DNA from: Anarhynchus alexandrinus
Lineage: Eukaryota > Chordata > Aves > Charadriiformes > Charadriidae
Length of the DNA stretch: 64,000 nucleotides
Direction of reading: 5' to 3'
NCBI GenBank assembly: GCA_008711295.1
Contig: VUYV01000073.1
Coordinates: forward strand, 1,426,996-1,490,995
In this document: piece by piece, positions 11,992 through 25,000 of the stretch
How positions within the stretch are numbered: position 1 is the stretch's first letter
Layout of the letters: the number at the start of each line of letters is the position of its first letter
Notes under the pieces: generated by a model
What the model was told of the DNA's origin: nothing
The model's input: the letters and a program-made list of their open reading frames with translations, nothing else
Databases searched by the model: none
Program-made: the position numbers and the translations under genes

Positions 11992-12417
11992 GTCCTTGTG
12001 CGACGAGCGAGGGGAAACACGCAGCCGACTCAATGTGAGTGATAAAGCGTGGTTCAACTTTATTGCAGTGCGATTACACTTTTATACTGTTACAGATAAT
12101 TATGCATACTAGTCATTCACTCAGTGGCTAAGCTTTAAAGGTTACATCATCCTATTTCTCCTACTTGCGGTATCTGAGAGCAGGGTTCTTTCTTGCTTTC
12201 TCGTGGGAGCGGTCAGGGTTCTTTCTTGCTTTCTCATGGGATACTTTCTCAAAGTTATTTTCTTCTTATCATCAAGGTCAATATGTTCTTGCAGAGCTTC
12301 CTTATCAGCATGGCTCAGCATGCCTCACTGAGGCCTACTTTGGCTAACTTGTGTCAGCCGAGCCTCACACAGATTTTCCAGGGAGCTATGACCAAGATCA
12401 TGCAGCCATTCCCCAAC
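11992..12417 (-). mobile_element. Solo LTR of an endogenous retrovirus
   Basis: This 426-bp block has LTR features on the minus strand: a TATA-like box (12080-12085), a polyadenylation signal AATAAA (12059-12064), a start GTTGGGGAATGGC and an end GCACAAGGAC. The same five bases, ATCCT, lie immediately outside both ends (11987-11991 and 12418-12422), as expected for integrase-made 5-bp target duplications. No internal retroviral sequence is present, so this is a solo LTR left by LTR-LTR recombination. Inside it, a 33-bp unit is tandemly duplicated (12181-12213 and 12214-12246), probably in the promoter/enhancer part. Five-bp duplications fit ERVL or some gamma-like ERVs; the family is not fixed. 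Confidence 0.85.
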
Positions 12418-12764
12418 ATCCTTGAATATTTATAAACACAAAGACTGCAAAATAAGGAATCTCAAGATAACAAGGCTGAACAGAGCTAGCTAAGGAAACC
12501 TTTTGGTTAGTTTTTATGTCTGCTAAAGCACTGTTCTAATCTTTTCTGAAGCTGCTTGTCCAAGCAGTGTAGATAAATTATGTCTTTCCCTCTTTGGAAC
12601 ACAAGAAAAAACAAGTGACTTTTTTGTTCAAAGAGAAACTTACAGTATCTCAACTAAAATTTGAAGCTTAACTGTTTACAGGCTGTCTGTTAATAGAAAA
12701 GCATCATTTCTGTTGCTAATGTGTTCTTCCAGTGTTCAGCTATATTTCTTGTTTATGTTCCTAG

Positions 12765-13073
12765 TTTCCATGTACATGTGGAATGCCTCATTTGAAAACT
12801 ATGATGCTGGATGGAAACTACAGCGAATCTGATGCCAACAGCCTGGCAGGATATACAAGAAACCAGATGGTCCCAGAGGAAGAAAAACAAGAAAAGATGG
12901 TTGTGCACTTAGCTATGAGCAACGAATCTAATTCCTCAAGGAAGAAAGGCCTGAAGGGCCATGTGGGCTTGCGCATCATCCAGAACACTCATGCAATTGA
13001 TAAATACTCAAGATTAATATTTCCAGGCACCTATATATTTTTTAACTTGATATATTGGTCTGTCTTTAGCTAA
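12765..13073 (+). CDS. GABRR2: GABRR2 last coding exon: intracellular loop and TM4
   Basis: This terminal exon carries 309 coding bases including the TAA stop at 13071-13073. It begins FPCTCGMPHLKTMMLDGNYS and continues with a charged, poorly conserved TM3-TM4 loop (ESDANSLAGYTRNQMVPEEE and following). It ends with NTHAIDKYSRLIFPGTYIFF and NLIYWSVFS, the TM4 helix and the exact C-terminus shared by rho subunits. The loop wording (MMLDGxYSESxANSLAGY, QNTHAIDKYSRLIFP) identifies rho-2 rather than rho-1 from established orthologues. The acceptor ends in gttcctag and is phase 0 with the preceding AGG codon. An internal Met could mislead a start prediction, but this is not a gene start. Confidence 0.97.
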   Translation, partial: FPCTCGMPHLKTMMLDGNYSESDANSLAGYTRNQMVPEEEKQEKMVVHLAMSNESNSSRKKGLKGHVGLRIIQNTHAIDKYSRLIFPGTYIFFNLIYWSVFS

Positions 13074-16000
13074 GTGTGCTGGTACAGCGGTGACTGAAGC
13101 AGAAGACATTTACAAAACTCTCTTTTGTTGGTTCTTTTTCAGTCTGGTCTGGATGCAAAGCCAGAAAATGGATTATTTTATTGCTTCTTTGGAGGGTAAA
13201 GGGGAGGACACATCCTCCAGCGGGCAACTCCGTGCACAGGCATCATGGAGGAACCTGCTGTGCTGGTTGCTTTCCAACTCACACCCCAGCTCCTGTTTGC
13301 TTTATGACACATGTTATTTCTCATACTTGAAAATACATGCTCACTGCTCACCCAAAAGGTGCTGTATGTTCACTTGGGGCCGGCCACGCTGGTGGTGCCT
13401 GCTGTGCAATGGACGACCAGACACAATGCTCACGTAGGCTGTCCTGAGGGATTAAACAAATGCAGCTTGCAAGGAGGGGTCTGGACAGTGCATCTCCTGT
13501 AAGGGAACTAAATGGGGCCTTTCCTTTTCAAAATCTCTGGTTTTGAGCAAATTCTTTTATTTTTGTTTGGTGTGTGAACATCATGTTTCTTTCCGTTGGT
13601 TTATGAACACAATCTTCTTTTAGGGTCCAAATTCTGCTTTCTCTGGATAGGACCTTCACCGATACTGGTAGGACAGCTGACTGACCAGGATCAACAGCAT
13701 TGGTTACAGAGTGTGGGTGGTATGTTTGGTCATTTTTTTCTAGATAAGAAGTAAGGAGTGATGATGAAGCAGAGCAAAGAAGCCCACAGACTCACAGAAG
13801 GTGGGTCCCAGGGTACATGAGTAATGAAAACAGGGAGATTAAGGCATGCATTCTCCATATAACTTGAGCACAGCATGTGATACGTAGCACCTGCCCTCTA
13901 AAATGAGAGGGAAGACAGTGTGTAGCAAGTACAGTCAGCACATGGTGAATGGGCAGCACCTCTGGGACTATCATTTTCTCCCTCCAGAAGCAGAAAACAG
14001 TGTTAAGGGCAGCACTGGTGGCCTTCAAGGATTTTCCTCCCCCCTGTGAGGAAAGTGCAGCCCACAGAGAAACTGTATATCCCAATGTGCCTCTCCCAAT
14101 CAACACATTGTCTTTCTGTTCAGGCATTTTGGATCAAGAGGGAGACATGTTTGCCGGAACCTCTCTCTGCAGAAACACAGGCATGTCGGAGATTAAATGG
14201 CTAAGAATACTACTGTGGGATTCAATGAGACCTTGTCTGGCCTCTGGCTCCAAGGGCAATGTAAGTCCTTTGAAGCTGCTGGAGAGCATTGTAACAAGCT
14301 TCTGTGCTTGGCATTTCATTTTTCATCCTGTGATACCTCTGTTTCCTTTGCTAACAATGCTGACAGCAAAACCCGAATGCAGAAACATGATAGCAGCAAG
14401 AGAAAGATGTTCAGGTTGGTGTGCTCCTTATTTTTACAAAACACCAAGACCTTTTGGTTGTGGTGGAGATTATGTTTAACGAAACATTTGGTTACCAAGC
14501 TGAAACTCAGCAGGGTGGGCAGAGCCTCAAATGTGAAGACCCAGGACTGAGGTTAGAAGCTGACTCAATTATAAGATTAAGTTATACATCTTACTGGGGT
14601 TGGGCCATGCAGCTTCAGATAAATCACATGAGTAAAGAAAAAAGCAAACAAAATTACTAATAAAACCATAACTATTTGTTGGCGGGTGAAATTTTCTGCT
14701 TACCATAGCAGCAGTTCTTATGTCTTAAGTCTCAAGGGATGCAGAAGAAGGCAGGGGAGTGTCAACTCCAGGCTGTCAACAGTACCCAGATTTTTTCTTG
14801 TGCCTCAAATATTGCTAAGTCACGCTGATTTACTGGAAAGAAAAATGATAAGAGAAACTAAAAATAACAACTCTGTTCTGCTTTCATCAGCCATGTTAAT
14901 AACTGACATTACCAGGGTTCTGTGTGGTCATACAACTAAGAAAATACAGCCCTGAAATCACTGGTGAGAAGGGGAGCCATGGGAGGGCAGTACCTGAAAG
15001 GGAGGATTGCCCTGTATTCCAGCCTGCCACTTCTCTCCCGGGCTACCAGGTCAGTGCATTTACCACACATAGCTCTTCTTGGAGCTGAAACTTGTATGCT
15101 TCTTACATCGAGAGGCAGACACCACTGCAATAAAGAGGCAAAAAATATTAAAGGAATAGCCCACTCATCTTTTGAGAGGCTAAGCTTGGACATAAGAGTG
15201 TGCATTCTTCAGCATTAGCAGTTTTGAGTGTGAAATGGGAATGCCGTGGCTGGCAGCAGGGCAGTGCAGCGAAGGGACCTTTGCTGGGGGAAGGCAGCAG
15301 AACTGCACCATGAAGGCACCAGCGCGGGGAGTGAGAAAGTCAGTTCCCGTACCCCTGTTTTGCCAGTCTTTCTATGTTACCCATGGCACGTGCCATTTAA
15401 CCTCTCAGTGCCTCGTCTCCTCCATCTGGAAAGTGGGGAGCAATGACATTTATCTACCTCATGAGGTGCTGAGGGGCTTAACTTGCTTAACTAGCATGTG
15501 TGTGGGGCACGGTTATGACTTCTGAGCAGGTCACCCAGTGGGAATCCAAAGGATTTTGTCTTAGCTACCAGTGAGTTGTTCAAATGTGTCCTCTAAATCA
15601 CTCCAGCTGGAAGAAAGTGGGTATCTCCCCCGCCTTATAATGATATTAAGCCAGATAACTCCCCCACATTATAATGATATTAAACCAGAGATAAATGTAG
15701 CCCAACAGCCAAAAAGTGAACATTGACAATGAATAATGCCTCCTGGCACAGAAAAAAATAAAGAAAAAATAAAGAAGTGGTAGTGCTTCACTTTGCCAGT
15801 TGTTTTTATTACAGCTCCTGTTCCCTTAGAAGTTATGTGGCGACAGAGACAGTCTGATAGATCCTATCATCTTTGCACTAGTGCTGCCTGTAGTTTAAAT
15901 GGTAGCTAATAAACATCTTTTGGAGAGGCTACCTTACTGTTATTTTATATGTGTGTGTACCTAACTGATAGTGATTGATGTGTTTTTCTACCAAACACGA

Positions 16001-19000
16001 TTACATGGCTTATAAAACCATCAAGGAGGCTGTTTTTCCATTAAAGGGAAAAAAAAAATCTATCTTGGGCACCACTTACACTTATTATTCATTAAAACAA
16101 TAGATGAAAAGTATATATGCAAATAAAACCAAGACATCTCCTTCAGCGTATGAATTGTATTTTTGTGCTTATTAAGAGGAGAGTGGCTAGGCATGAAGCT
16201 AGAACAAATGTTTGAAGTGTGGTCTTGAGAATGTATTTCACCTTTCATCTCCCCTGGGATACAAGAGACTGCATGAGCGCTGTCTAACTTCTAGCTGCAA
16301 GATCCAGCCAATGTTTTGAGAAATAATGCCTGAAGCTAGGCTCTGAATACTGTTTGATGGATACGGTCCAATTCTGCGAAGGACTAAGCATCTGGACAAT
16401 TAACCTACCGAAGGATGAGATTTTCATAAGGGATTTGGGCAAATGAAGCCCACTGATGAATATGCCTTCTCCAAGTAACCCGATCCAACGACAAAGAGAG
16501 AAAACGTCAGCCCCGCTCATTCTGCATCTGGCTCCATTGTCCTTTTACTTACTTCTAACCAAATCATGTCTTTGAAAGAAAGTAACTCTCTCTATATATG
16601 TATAACGTGTATGTGGTTAGCATATAATAAAGGAAGACGCTGGGACATGTACCTATGTTAAATAGTGTACATACGTGAAATTGTAATATATTGTATGTAA
16701 ATTACTATTTATTATGCCCAGAAAACTTACTATGTTGAATTGAACAAAGGCCCTTATTGGCAGCCAAGGGCCAAGAAATGTGGTAGAAGTTATTCCATAA
16801 ATAAAAACTATGGGTCCCCTCACATTTTCCTTCTGAAAAAGGAAGTGTTCAGAAGTTTGCAAGAAAGGCTGATGCTAAACTGTTTGTACAATGGGTACAG
16901 TCTACTGTGCTGCTCATTGTATTCGAACTTGGTAATAAAATAACAGATGGAAAGAGCAGAAAAGAGTCCATTTCATAGTGTGAACTTTAAAATGTGATTT
17001 TAATTCTGTTGGAGATCTGTTACCTATGAGCTAACGTGCAGTGGTAAAGGATTTGGATAAACACCTCATTTGTAATTGATTTTAAATAAAAAGCATCTCA
17101 AAAGGTAGAAGAAATGTAGTGGAAGCATGCAAGTACTTTGAAGTATGCAAAGCTCCTTGGGAAAACCGAGCCATTAATTACAGCTGTAAGCTACAGAGAC
17201 CTTTTGTGAAAACTGGAGCCCACAACTGAAAAAAATTTAATAATTACTTTACATTCAAAGGCACATTTTCAGAAGCCTAAATGGCAGGTATATTTCTCAA
17301 TCTCCATTTGTCTATAAATGAGAACTTGTCATTTAATTCCTCCTTTGTGTCTTTGAAAAGATTGTCTCCACACTTACCAAGGGAAGATAAAACCCCTCTG
17401 AGGTCCCGGCTGCCCAATCTCAGCTATTATCCTTAATGCAGAGAATGGGACTAAATGAAATGCGCACAGGCAAGGCTGATACTGGGACCACTGAGTAATG
17501 ACTATTGTCTGCCAAATTTCCACAATGGAGAGATTACAGCAAGGTACAGTCTCACTAAGTGAGATCCTGCCCTGCTGAAATTTAAAGAACAGGAAAAATG
17601 TATTTAAAAAACAGCAAGACTTCAGCACTATTAAAATTAAAATGTAATCCAGTCTCACACTAAGCTGATTAATTCCTTTGCAAAAATGATATTTGAAATA
17701 ATGTATCGGAGTCATTACTTTCCTGGTCAGAGGAATTACCATTGCAGATGAAGTGAGAAAGGTGGGGAGGGAAATCGTGCACAAGCAGGGGGCAAGGTGC
17801 TGCCCTTGGCATCTGGCTCTTACTGCGGTGCAGGGGCAACCCCGGGCTGAGCAGAGCCCACTGCGTAGGTGAGGATCGGAGGACCCAACCTTCCCAAGCA
17901 CTTTGGGCCTGGGCATCTCACACCACCATGCGGCACTCCTTGATTTGGGCAAGAAAAAGCTATCTTCTGCTGGGAGTTAGGCTTAGGCTGGCTATGGGCT
18001 AGTGCTTGAGACAGGGAGACCTCGAAAGAAGACAAGAAATGTCTACACCCACAGCTGCCCACAAAATTTTCGCTAAATGAATCGTGCCTCATGCCACTGA
18101 CATTTGACGCTAGTCTGCATTGCACCCATAAAAGGAGACCCCTGAACCAGGACAGCCCTGCATTGCCCGCTCCCAGAGCAGGCAGCAAAGCCCTTAGCAG
18201 ATAATCTGAAGACAAATTTTTAACATTTCCTGCCTTTGAGAATGCACAAGACTTATCATGGCCAGTTGTCCAAACTAGACTTCTCCCACAAGTCTTTTAG
18301 GGCATCTCCAAGTGTGGATATGTGCACTTGCAACCATAGAAATTAGCTTGGGAAAGTGCTTGGCAACTCAATCCGTGGAAAATGCATATAAATGATGTGG
18401 AAAAAAAAAAAAAAAAGATTTTACTGCTCTACTTGTCACGCAGATTTATAGAAGAAAATTGTGTGTTTAGCTTAGAGGGAATTCGGAGAGGGAAATGAAA
18501 GGACAAGTTAATTGTAATGACAGTTTGAATTACTTGAACAAATATATTTTGGGAAATGGGACAGAACATTAGACCTGTAAAAGTCTCTAGCCTCCTGGCT
18601 CTTTCCATTTTATCTGGATTTTTACTAGGATCCAAATTTATTTCAACCATGAAATTTTAAACCTTTCTTATTAAGGTGCATAATGACCACATTTTATAGG
18701 TACAGTTGGGAGGAGACATTCAGTGCCGTGCACAGATTGTAATTGTAGGAGCCTCCAAGTAAAAATACTGCCCCTTTTTTCACCTAGAGTTTCAGGACAG
18801 ACAGCTGCCATTCCACAAAACAGGAAAGACAGAGTTATTCAGCCATTTGTCAGGGAGACAAGACACTTTCCAAGGAGCTGGACAAGAAAAAAACCATATC
18901 ACTTGCACAGATAGTAGCCTTGGAATTCGGCATGTATTGCTAGGTGCTCGGGTGTTGAGTAGGACTTCATAAGACTGCACGGGGAGGAAAGAAAACTCCT

Positions 19001-21504
19001 GCTTGGGTCAGATTTGGAAACACTAACCACCTCAGATGGTCATCACCCTAACCATCACGACCAGCCATGATGGTGACATGGATGCAAACTTCCACCACAG
19101 GGAAGGTGACAAACGATGTTACCGCAGGGCTTGGTCCCAAGTGCTGTGCCTCTGTGAGACCCTTTCTTTGCAGGGTCAGTGTCCACCTGCCCCAAACAGC
19201 TCTGATTTGGCCCCAGGACGGCACACTGAAGGAAACATTTCTTTTCCTCTGGGACTGAGGTGGGGGCTCTCCATGTGTGTTTTGTCCATGAGGGAGGTTG
19301 GTGCCCTGTTCTGCAGATGTGGTGACTGTTTGCAGGATTTTTCTGTCAGATTCCTGCCACATCAGACCTCCCTTTCATCCCAGCAGTGGCCCAGGAGAGG
19401 AGTAGGACCCCTTGCTTCAAAGGGCTGGTTTGTTTGGAGAAGGGCTGGTGTACGGCACAGAAAGCAGAGGAAAGGAATGAAATGGGAGGCCCTGCTGATT
19501 ACTTGGGGTCAAATGGTCTATTCCAGGCTCTTGGGCACTCTGTGCCCTAAATAACAGATGATATGAAAACTGTGCAACTCAATTTTGAACTGAGCTGCTA
19601 AATGGAAATGGCACTTGCTGACCTGCCCAGAGCCCTCACCGCCACTCACACAGAGTAAGGCTGGGGCTTTGTGGGTGTCATTCTTTACTTCACTAACATC
19701 CACAGGAACGCCTGGTGCATGGCACGGATGCTGCCTGGTGGTGATGGTACCCAGCAGTGATGCTGCCCAGGAGCAATGCTGCTCATCAGCTGGCACTTCC
19801 CCAAGCTCAGCCTCCCACAGAAGGGCTCTCCCCATCTCCTGCCCACCCTCATGCAAGCCCAGCCATAAGACATTTAGCAGGACATGGCTTCCTTAAAAAT
19901 GAGAAAAAAAGTAGGGAAAGGGAAAGAGGCAAGAAGAGGAAAAAGTCTCCCCACAAATGAATGAAAGTATTTTTGTGACTGTGCCAAAGGCAGTATTTTG
20001 CCAAGCCATTAATTGCTCCTCACTTCTCCAGCTTTTCTTTAATCATGGCTGTAATGTATGGGCTTTCTCTTCCTTAGTCCTCTGGCAGCTGACGTAAACA
20101 TTACAGCATGTCAATATTCTTCCCACGTCTCAGCTGGTGACAAAAGCTATGAAAATATGTGACTAACAGCTCCAGTGCAAGCCACCTTTGTGCTGGTGCT
20201 CTGCCAAGGGAAGAAACCATCGAGGCTGTTTTACGAGTACAAACCCTGTCTGTAAGGCTGTTTCCTTACCGTGTGAATCCAATAAAACAATTATTTGAAG
20301 CAGTTTAATTAGGAAGAGGTAAAACAGCCTGGTACAAATTAAAAAAAAAAAATCTGTTTGATTTCACAGAGGAGGAAGCAGCCTCAGAAAGAAGTCCAAG
20401 ACTTACCTGCACTTCAGGTGTCAAGCAACATGGTGCAGATGCACAGCATGCAGCCGTGAGAGGCCTGGCCCAGCCAGCTGGTGGGTGCAGGTCTGGGAGG
20501 CAGCCCATAGGAGAACCCACCAGTGCACCCAGCAAGCACTTTGGATCCAGAGTTTCATTCCTCAGTTTCTTCATCCCATGATGCTGGGCTGCCACCTAAG
20601 CCCTAAAATGCTCACACTTGATTCCAGGCACGTCTGTTCCTGGTACGGAGGCTGCTCTGAAGCCTCATGGTTGCTCCAAGGCATCCCCCTGGTCCCTGGC
20701 TCAGCCTGGATGGAGCTGAATGCTCTGGTGATCATTCCTCCTGAGTCTTCAGGCTTGTCCACCCTGCTTAGCCCTGTGGTGTTAAACTGCTCCTGGTGCC
20801 ATTTCTCAGCTGCCTCCCTGAACCTGGATGTGCCTCAACACCTTGAGCACCTTGACCATATCTCAGCCCAGCCTCCCTGCTTTCTGCTGTCATTAGAGCA
20901 GGTAATGGACTCGAAGACTTCACGTGCACTTGCTGCCAAGCAGACACGCCTCCAGCCATCTTCTGGTGTTTACCCTGATCCTCGTTTCTGCTCCCCATGA
21001 GGCTGTGAGAAGAGATCAGGAACCACCCAGAAACAAGCTGATGGCAGCCGCAGAAGAGGGAAGGAGGCTGAAAAATGTTTCTCAAGGGATGGGAAGGCTG
21101 GAGAGGGTGAAGCTGCTGAGCTTGGTCCCCGGGTGCTTGGGCACACGCATGGCACAAAGCCTCAGTGGGCACCAGGGCTCTGCCACGGTGTGGTGAAGCC
21201 CAGCCCAGCGCCCACACTGACACCTTGCTGGCCAAGGAATGGTAGACTCAGGGCATGTCCCCACCACCGGGATGGTTGCCATGTTTACAAAGAAGCCTCA
21301 CAGCAGCCTTGCTGCGATCAAGCTGTACAAGCCCTGCTCGTCCCCACCATTTCCTTCTGTGGAAGAAATGGTGTGGTTTGAGGTTGGAATTTGATTTTGT
21401 TTTGTTTTGGTTTTTTTCCCCCGGTGTATATGTTTTTCAGCTATTTCATTATCTGTCTTATTATACCACATAGAAGTGATAGCTCATCCATGAACAACAA
21501 CCCC
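13074..21504. other. GABRR2 3' UTR and intergenic DNA
   Basis: The GABRR2 3' UTR must begin at 13074, but its end is not clear. A weak ATTAAA occurs at about 13451, followed by GT-rich sequence near 13565-13600; more canonical AATAAA signals occur near 15757-15775 and 15907. The rest has no gene that I recognise. The longest frames (13949-14479 +, 17374-17952 -, 19036-19554 +, 20485-21000 +) have no domain and no conserved composition, and most overlap frames on the other strand. A 34-bp tandem duplication lies at 15625-15692, and a poly-A run is near 18400. Confidence 0.6.
15625..15692. repeat. 34-bp tandem duplication
   Basis: Two adjacent copies of a CTCCCCC-(G/A)C-(C/A)TTATAATGATATTAA-(G/A)CCAGA unit, 34 bp apart, differ at a few bases. 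No function is evident. Confidence 0.85.
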
Positions 21505-22078
21505 ATGTGGTAAGCAGAACTAGTCATGTGATCATCACCCTGTACTCAGCGCTGGTAAGGTTCCACCTTGAACACTGTGTTCAGTTTTGGACCCCTCACT
21601 ACAAGGAAGACTTTGAGGTGCTGGAGCACATCCAGAGAAAGGCAACGAAGCTGGTGAGGGGTCTAGGGCACAAGTCTTATGAGGAGCAGCTGAGGGAACT
21701 GGGGTTGTTTAGCCTGGAGAAAAGGAGGCTGAAGGGAGACCTTATAGCTCTCTACAACTACCAGAAAGGAGGTTGTAGTGTGGTAGGGGTCGACCTCTTC
21801 TTCCAAGTAACAGGTGATCAGACAAGAGGAAATGGCCTCAAGTTGCACCAGAGGAGGTTTAGGGTGGATATTAGGAAAAATTGCTTCACAGAAAGGGTTA
21901 TAAAAAATTGGAACAGGATGCCCCGGGAAGTGGCCATCCCTGGAGGTATTTAAAAGACGGGTAGATGTGGTGCTGAGGGACATGGTTTAGTGGTGCTTTT
22001 GGCAGTGTTAGGTTTACAGTTGGTCTCGATGATCTTCAAGATCCCTTCCAACCTAGACGATTCCATGATTCTATGATC
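21505..22078 (+). repeat. CR1 LINE 3' fragment, well preserved
   Basis: This sense-strand CR1 encodes a long, nearly intact C-terminal piece of ORF2: [20 protein letters not shown] at about 21540-21600, [20 protein letters not shown] at about 21672-21732, and [20 protein letters not shown] at about 21880-21940. It is followed by the 3' UTR 'GTTGGTCTCGATGATC'-like text (22019-22034) and the terminal ATGATTCTATGAT. It is 5' truncated in the sequence encoding the region after the RT core. An apparent frame change follows the MPREVAIP segment before the usual LEVFK text. Confidence 0.95.
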
Positions 22079-25000
22079 TTTACCATAACACCCGCTAAGA
22101 TTACCTGGCAGCCCAGAAGTGATGGGTTTTGAACATTTACAAAAACTCTACCGGGCAGAATAAACCCCTCACCTGCCTTAATCATCAATAAACTCACGCA
22201 TCCCATAAATGTATAGAAGTGCTCTTCTATGACTTCTGCATCGCTGCAAGCTTTGGTTCCTGCTTTGGTGGCAAATACTGCCCCCGGACTTTCACAGGAT
22301 GGGTCTCATTTATCAGCTGTACTCTCTGGCAGGGAGGCTCTGAGGAGCTGAGGCCACATCCCACAGCTGGGCAGCAGAGATTTAGGAGGAAGGCTGAGCC
22401 CTTGCCCTGCTGTGCCCGGCTGCCCTCGCTCCCCTGCCCCAGCAGACGCGTGGGCAGGCAAGCAGAAAGCTGGGCCCCGTGTGTGCCTGGGATATGGATA
22501 AGTGCATTTTCATATTACATCTAATGTAATAAGTCAGTTAAATGCCCCTAGTCTGGGGAGGGCAGCATGTTAATAAATGGTCGTTACCAGCAGTTGACAG
22601 TTGGTTAGCACAGATTAATTCCTAATGAAGAAAAAAACTCTTTATGTAATGTAATGCTTCTGGCTGGGGATCAAGGGTTGCAATCATCCACCCACGGCAG
22701 ACCTTTAAATCCGGCTTTGTTCCACTGCAGGAAAAATAGACCAAAAAAAAAAAATCTGCTATTTTTTAAAGGTTATGATTCAGCCAGCGTCACTCGGATC
22801 CTAATTCCAGGAGTGCTGAGCTTGTTTCCTAAAGAGTACAATATGTTGCACCATAGCCTGGTGATGCAGATGTGGCGGAGGCGGCAGTGTGAGGCGGGAG
22901 GGGTACACCACATGGACCCCATGCCCCAGGGATGCAGGAGATAGCTTCCTGCAGCCCTGGCCGTACTAGGGCTCTCACATCTGGAGGGATGATACCAGCT
23001 CCCTGGCCACAGCCACGCGTGCTTGGGGCTGGCTGGTGGGTGTCAGGGCACAGTGGGTTGTACAGAGTCACCCTGGGAAGTTGCAAGGAGCAGGGGTGCA
23101 GCTGTATGGGGCTGTGCTTGCACACGGGGCTGGGGTAGCCAGCCCCCACCTTCCAGCAGCTGCAAGGAAACTGCCTGTGAAAAGCAGGAGGTCAAACCCA
23201 GCTTAAACAACAGCAGTTTTGGCAGGGGACCACGCAGCCGCCCAGACCCTGGTGGCCGGTGTCATGGCACACGCACACACACAGGCTTTCACCCTTGCAG
23301 CCATGAGGAGGCTCCTGGGACCTTCATTTCCACTTACAAGAGAGCAATGCATTTCACACTGTCTCTCTTTCCTCTCCCTCCCTTAAGACATTCCTTGAGA
23401 TGAGGGTTTTGGAGCTGGTTCCTGGGCTCCTCTTCAGGTGACACCATCTCTCCAGGCTGTGCCAGTGTCACCCTTGCAGGGGAGAGTTTCAGAGGCACTT
23501 GCACCCACCCTAGCAGAGGGTCTGAGATATTCTCCCAAAGCCATAAGATCAAAAGCAAAACTCACCGGAAAGCCAAATCCATTGGAACATCAATAAATAG
23601 TGTCAATAATTACTCTATCAGTGAAGAAGAAAAATCGCTATGGTTATCCTGTGACTTAAGGATACCGATACAATAAAACTGATTATAATTAAACTGATTC
23701 ACATACAGGAAAGTGATTTGTACTTGTAAGGACTGTTTTTTTACTATATTTAATTTTACTGATGATCTGATAGGAATCTTCCTATTGATTTACCGATGAT
23801 CTGACAGGAAAACTCTTGAAGGAATTTTACAATTATGGTTTAAAGCAAGAGTTATTCTGTTTTACTTGAGCATTTTATATTTTACTGTATCTTGACTTAC
23901 ACAAAATAACTGTGCATAAAGTAGGAGAAGCCCCACAAGCCGTGACATGTGAAGACAAATGAGACTTGCATCTCCTGAGCAGCATGGGTCCTCAGCAGGT
24001 AAAATGGCATCTCTCAGATGCTGGGGTTTTCTTTCGTCTCCTTTCCATTTCGCCTTGCTTTTCCACAGTGATGCCAAGCTGCCAAAAGCAGATTAAATCT
24101 GTAAGAAGTGTGAGAACAAAGTAAATTCTGTGCAGGCAAAGGACTTCAAATGCAGAGAAAGGCTGGTGGTAGAGATACCGTCATAGGCAGAGACTTCAAA
24201 AGAGGCGCAGCAGGTGATTAACTTTGCAACTAATCGTTGCAGCCAGAGCGAGGCGAGGCTGAACACTGCAAATTTCTATTTACGTCATTCCTTTGAGGTT
24301 TTGCCATTTTACCTATGCTTACGTTAAGGGGATATGGAAGAGCCCCGTGCTTGTGTTTGGGAGCACGGTGTTGCCCCTAAGGGCTTCCCATCTCCCCAAG
24401 CCCTGGGGATGGGAGGGCAGAGGCACCACCGCTGAGGGATCGTGCTGCCAATGTAACAGCCCGGCCAGCAGCACCCTGAAACCGCTCCACTGCTTAAACT
24501 GGGCACTGTGGCAGACAAGAGAGGCAAAAGGAAACACCATGGGGCTGCTGCCCAGGATAACGCTGCCCAGGGAAGACATCTCTCGAAGTCCCCAACCACC
24601 AAAGAGCCATCAGCTGATGCTAACTGGGTGTGCAAACGAGGCTTCCTGACAGGCTGCTTTGCAAGTAATGGGGGTTGGGTACTGATGTGAGCAGAGAAAA
24701 TGGTCATTGCCCCCTCTCTGAGCCTTTTTCACATGGGTTTTTACCAGTAAAGTCCATCAGCAGCTTTATGCTTCTTGGCACAAAGCAAAATACAACTTCT
24801 TTTTACTTGTGGGTGACTCTGCACGTGCTGTAATGGAAATTACAGGCCACATTTATAACCATCAGAAAATTTTGTGACACCAATACAAAGTGAGCGACAA
24901 GATGAAAACGTTTGGTTATTGACATCAGAGATGGAACAGCCCCATTAGATTGTCTTAATCATCTTTCAAAAATGCTGAATATTTTCTAATACTTTGTCTG

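Larger units (their letters stand above)
7650..12764 (+). other. GABRR2: GABRR2 last intron, repeat-rich
   Basis: At 5115 bp this is the longest complete GABRR2 intron in view. It holds a CR1 tail (8150-8285), a poly-T run ended by an assembly N (9028-9049), a large CR1 fragment (9448-10431) and a solo LTR (11992-12417). AT-rich unique sequence lies between them, including a TA-rich patch at 11430-11490. No further exon was found. Confidence 0.85.

Noticed and set aside
13949..14479. 176-codon + open frame downstream of GABRR2
   Set aside because: No domain, signal or composition typical of a protein, and other frames overlap on both strands. Most likely chance or part of a 3' UTR.
17374..18215. 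Two long minus-strand frames (192 and 131 codons)
   Set aside because: They overlap each other in different frames, show no recognisable family, and have no splice or start context.
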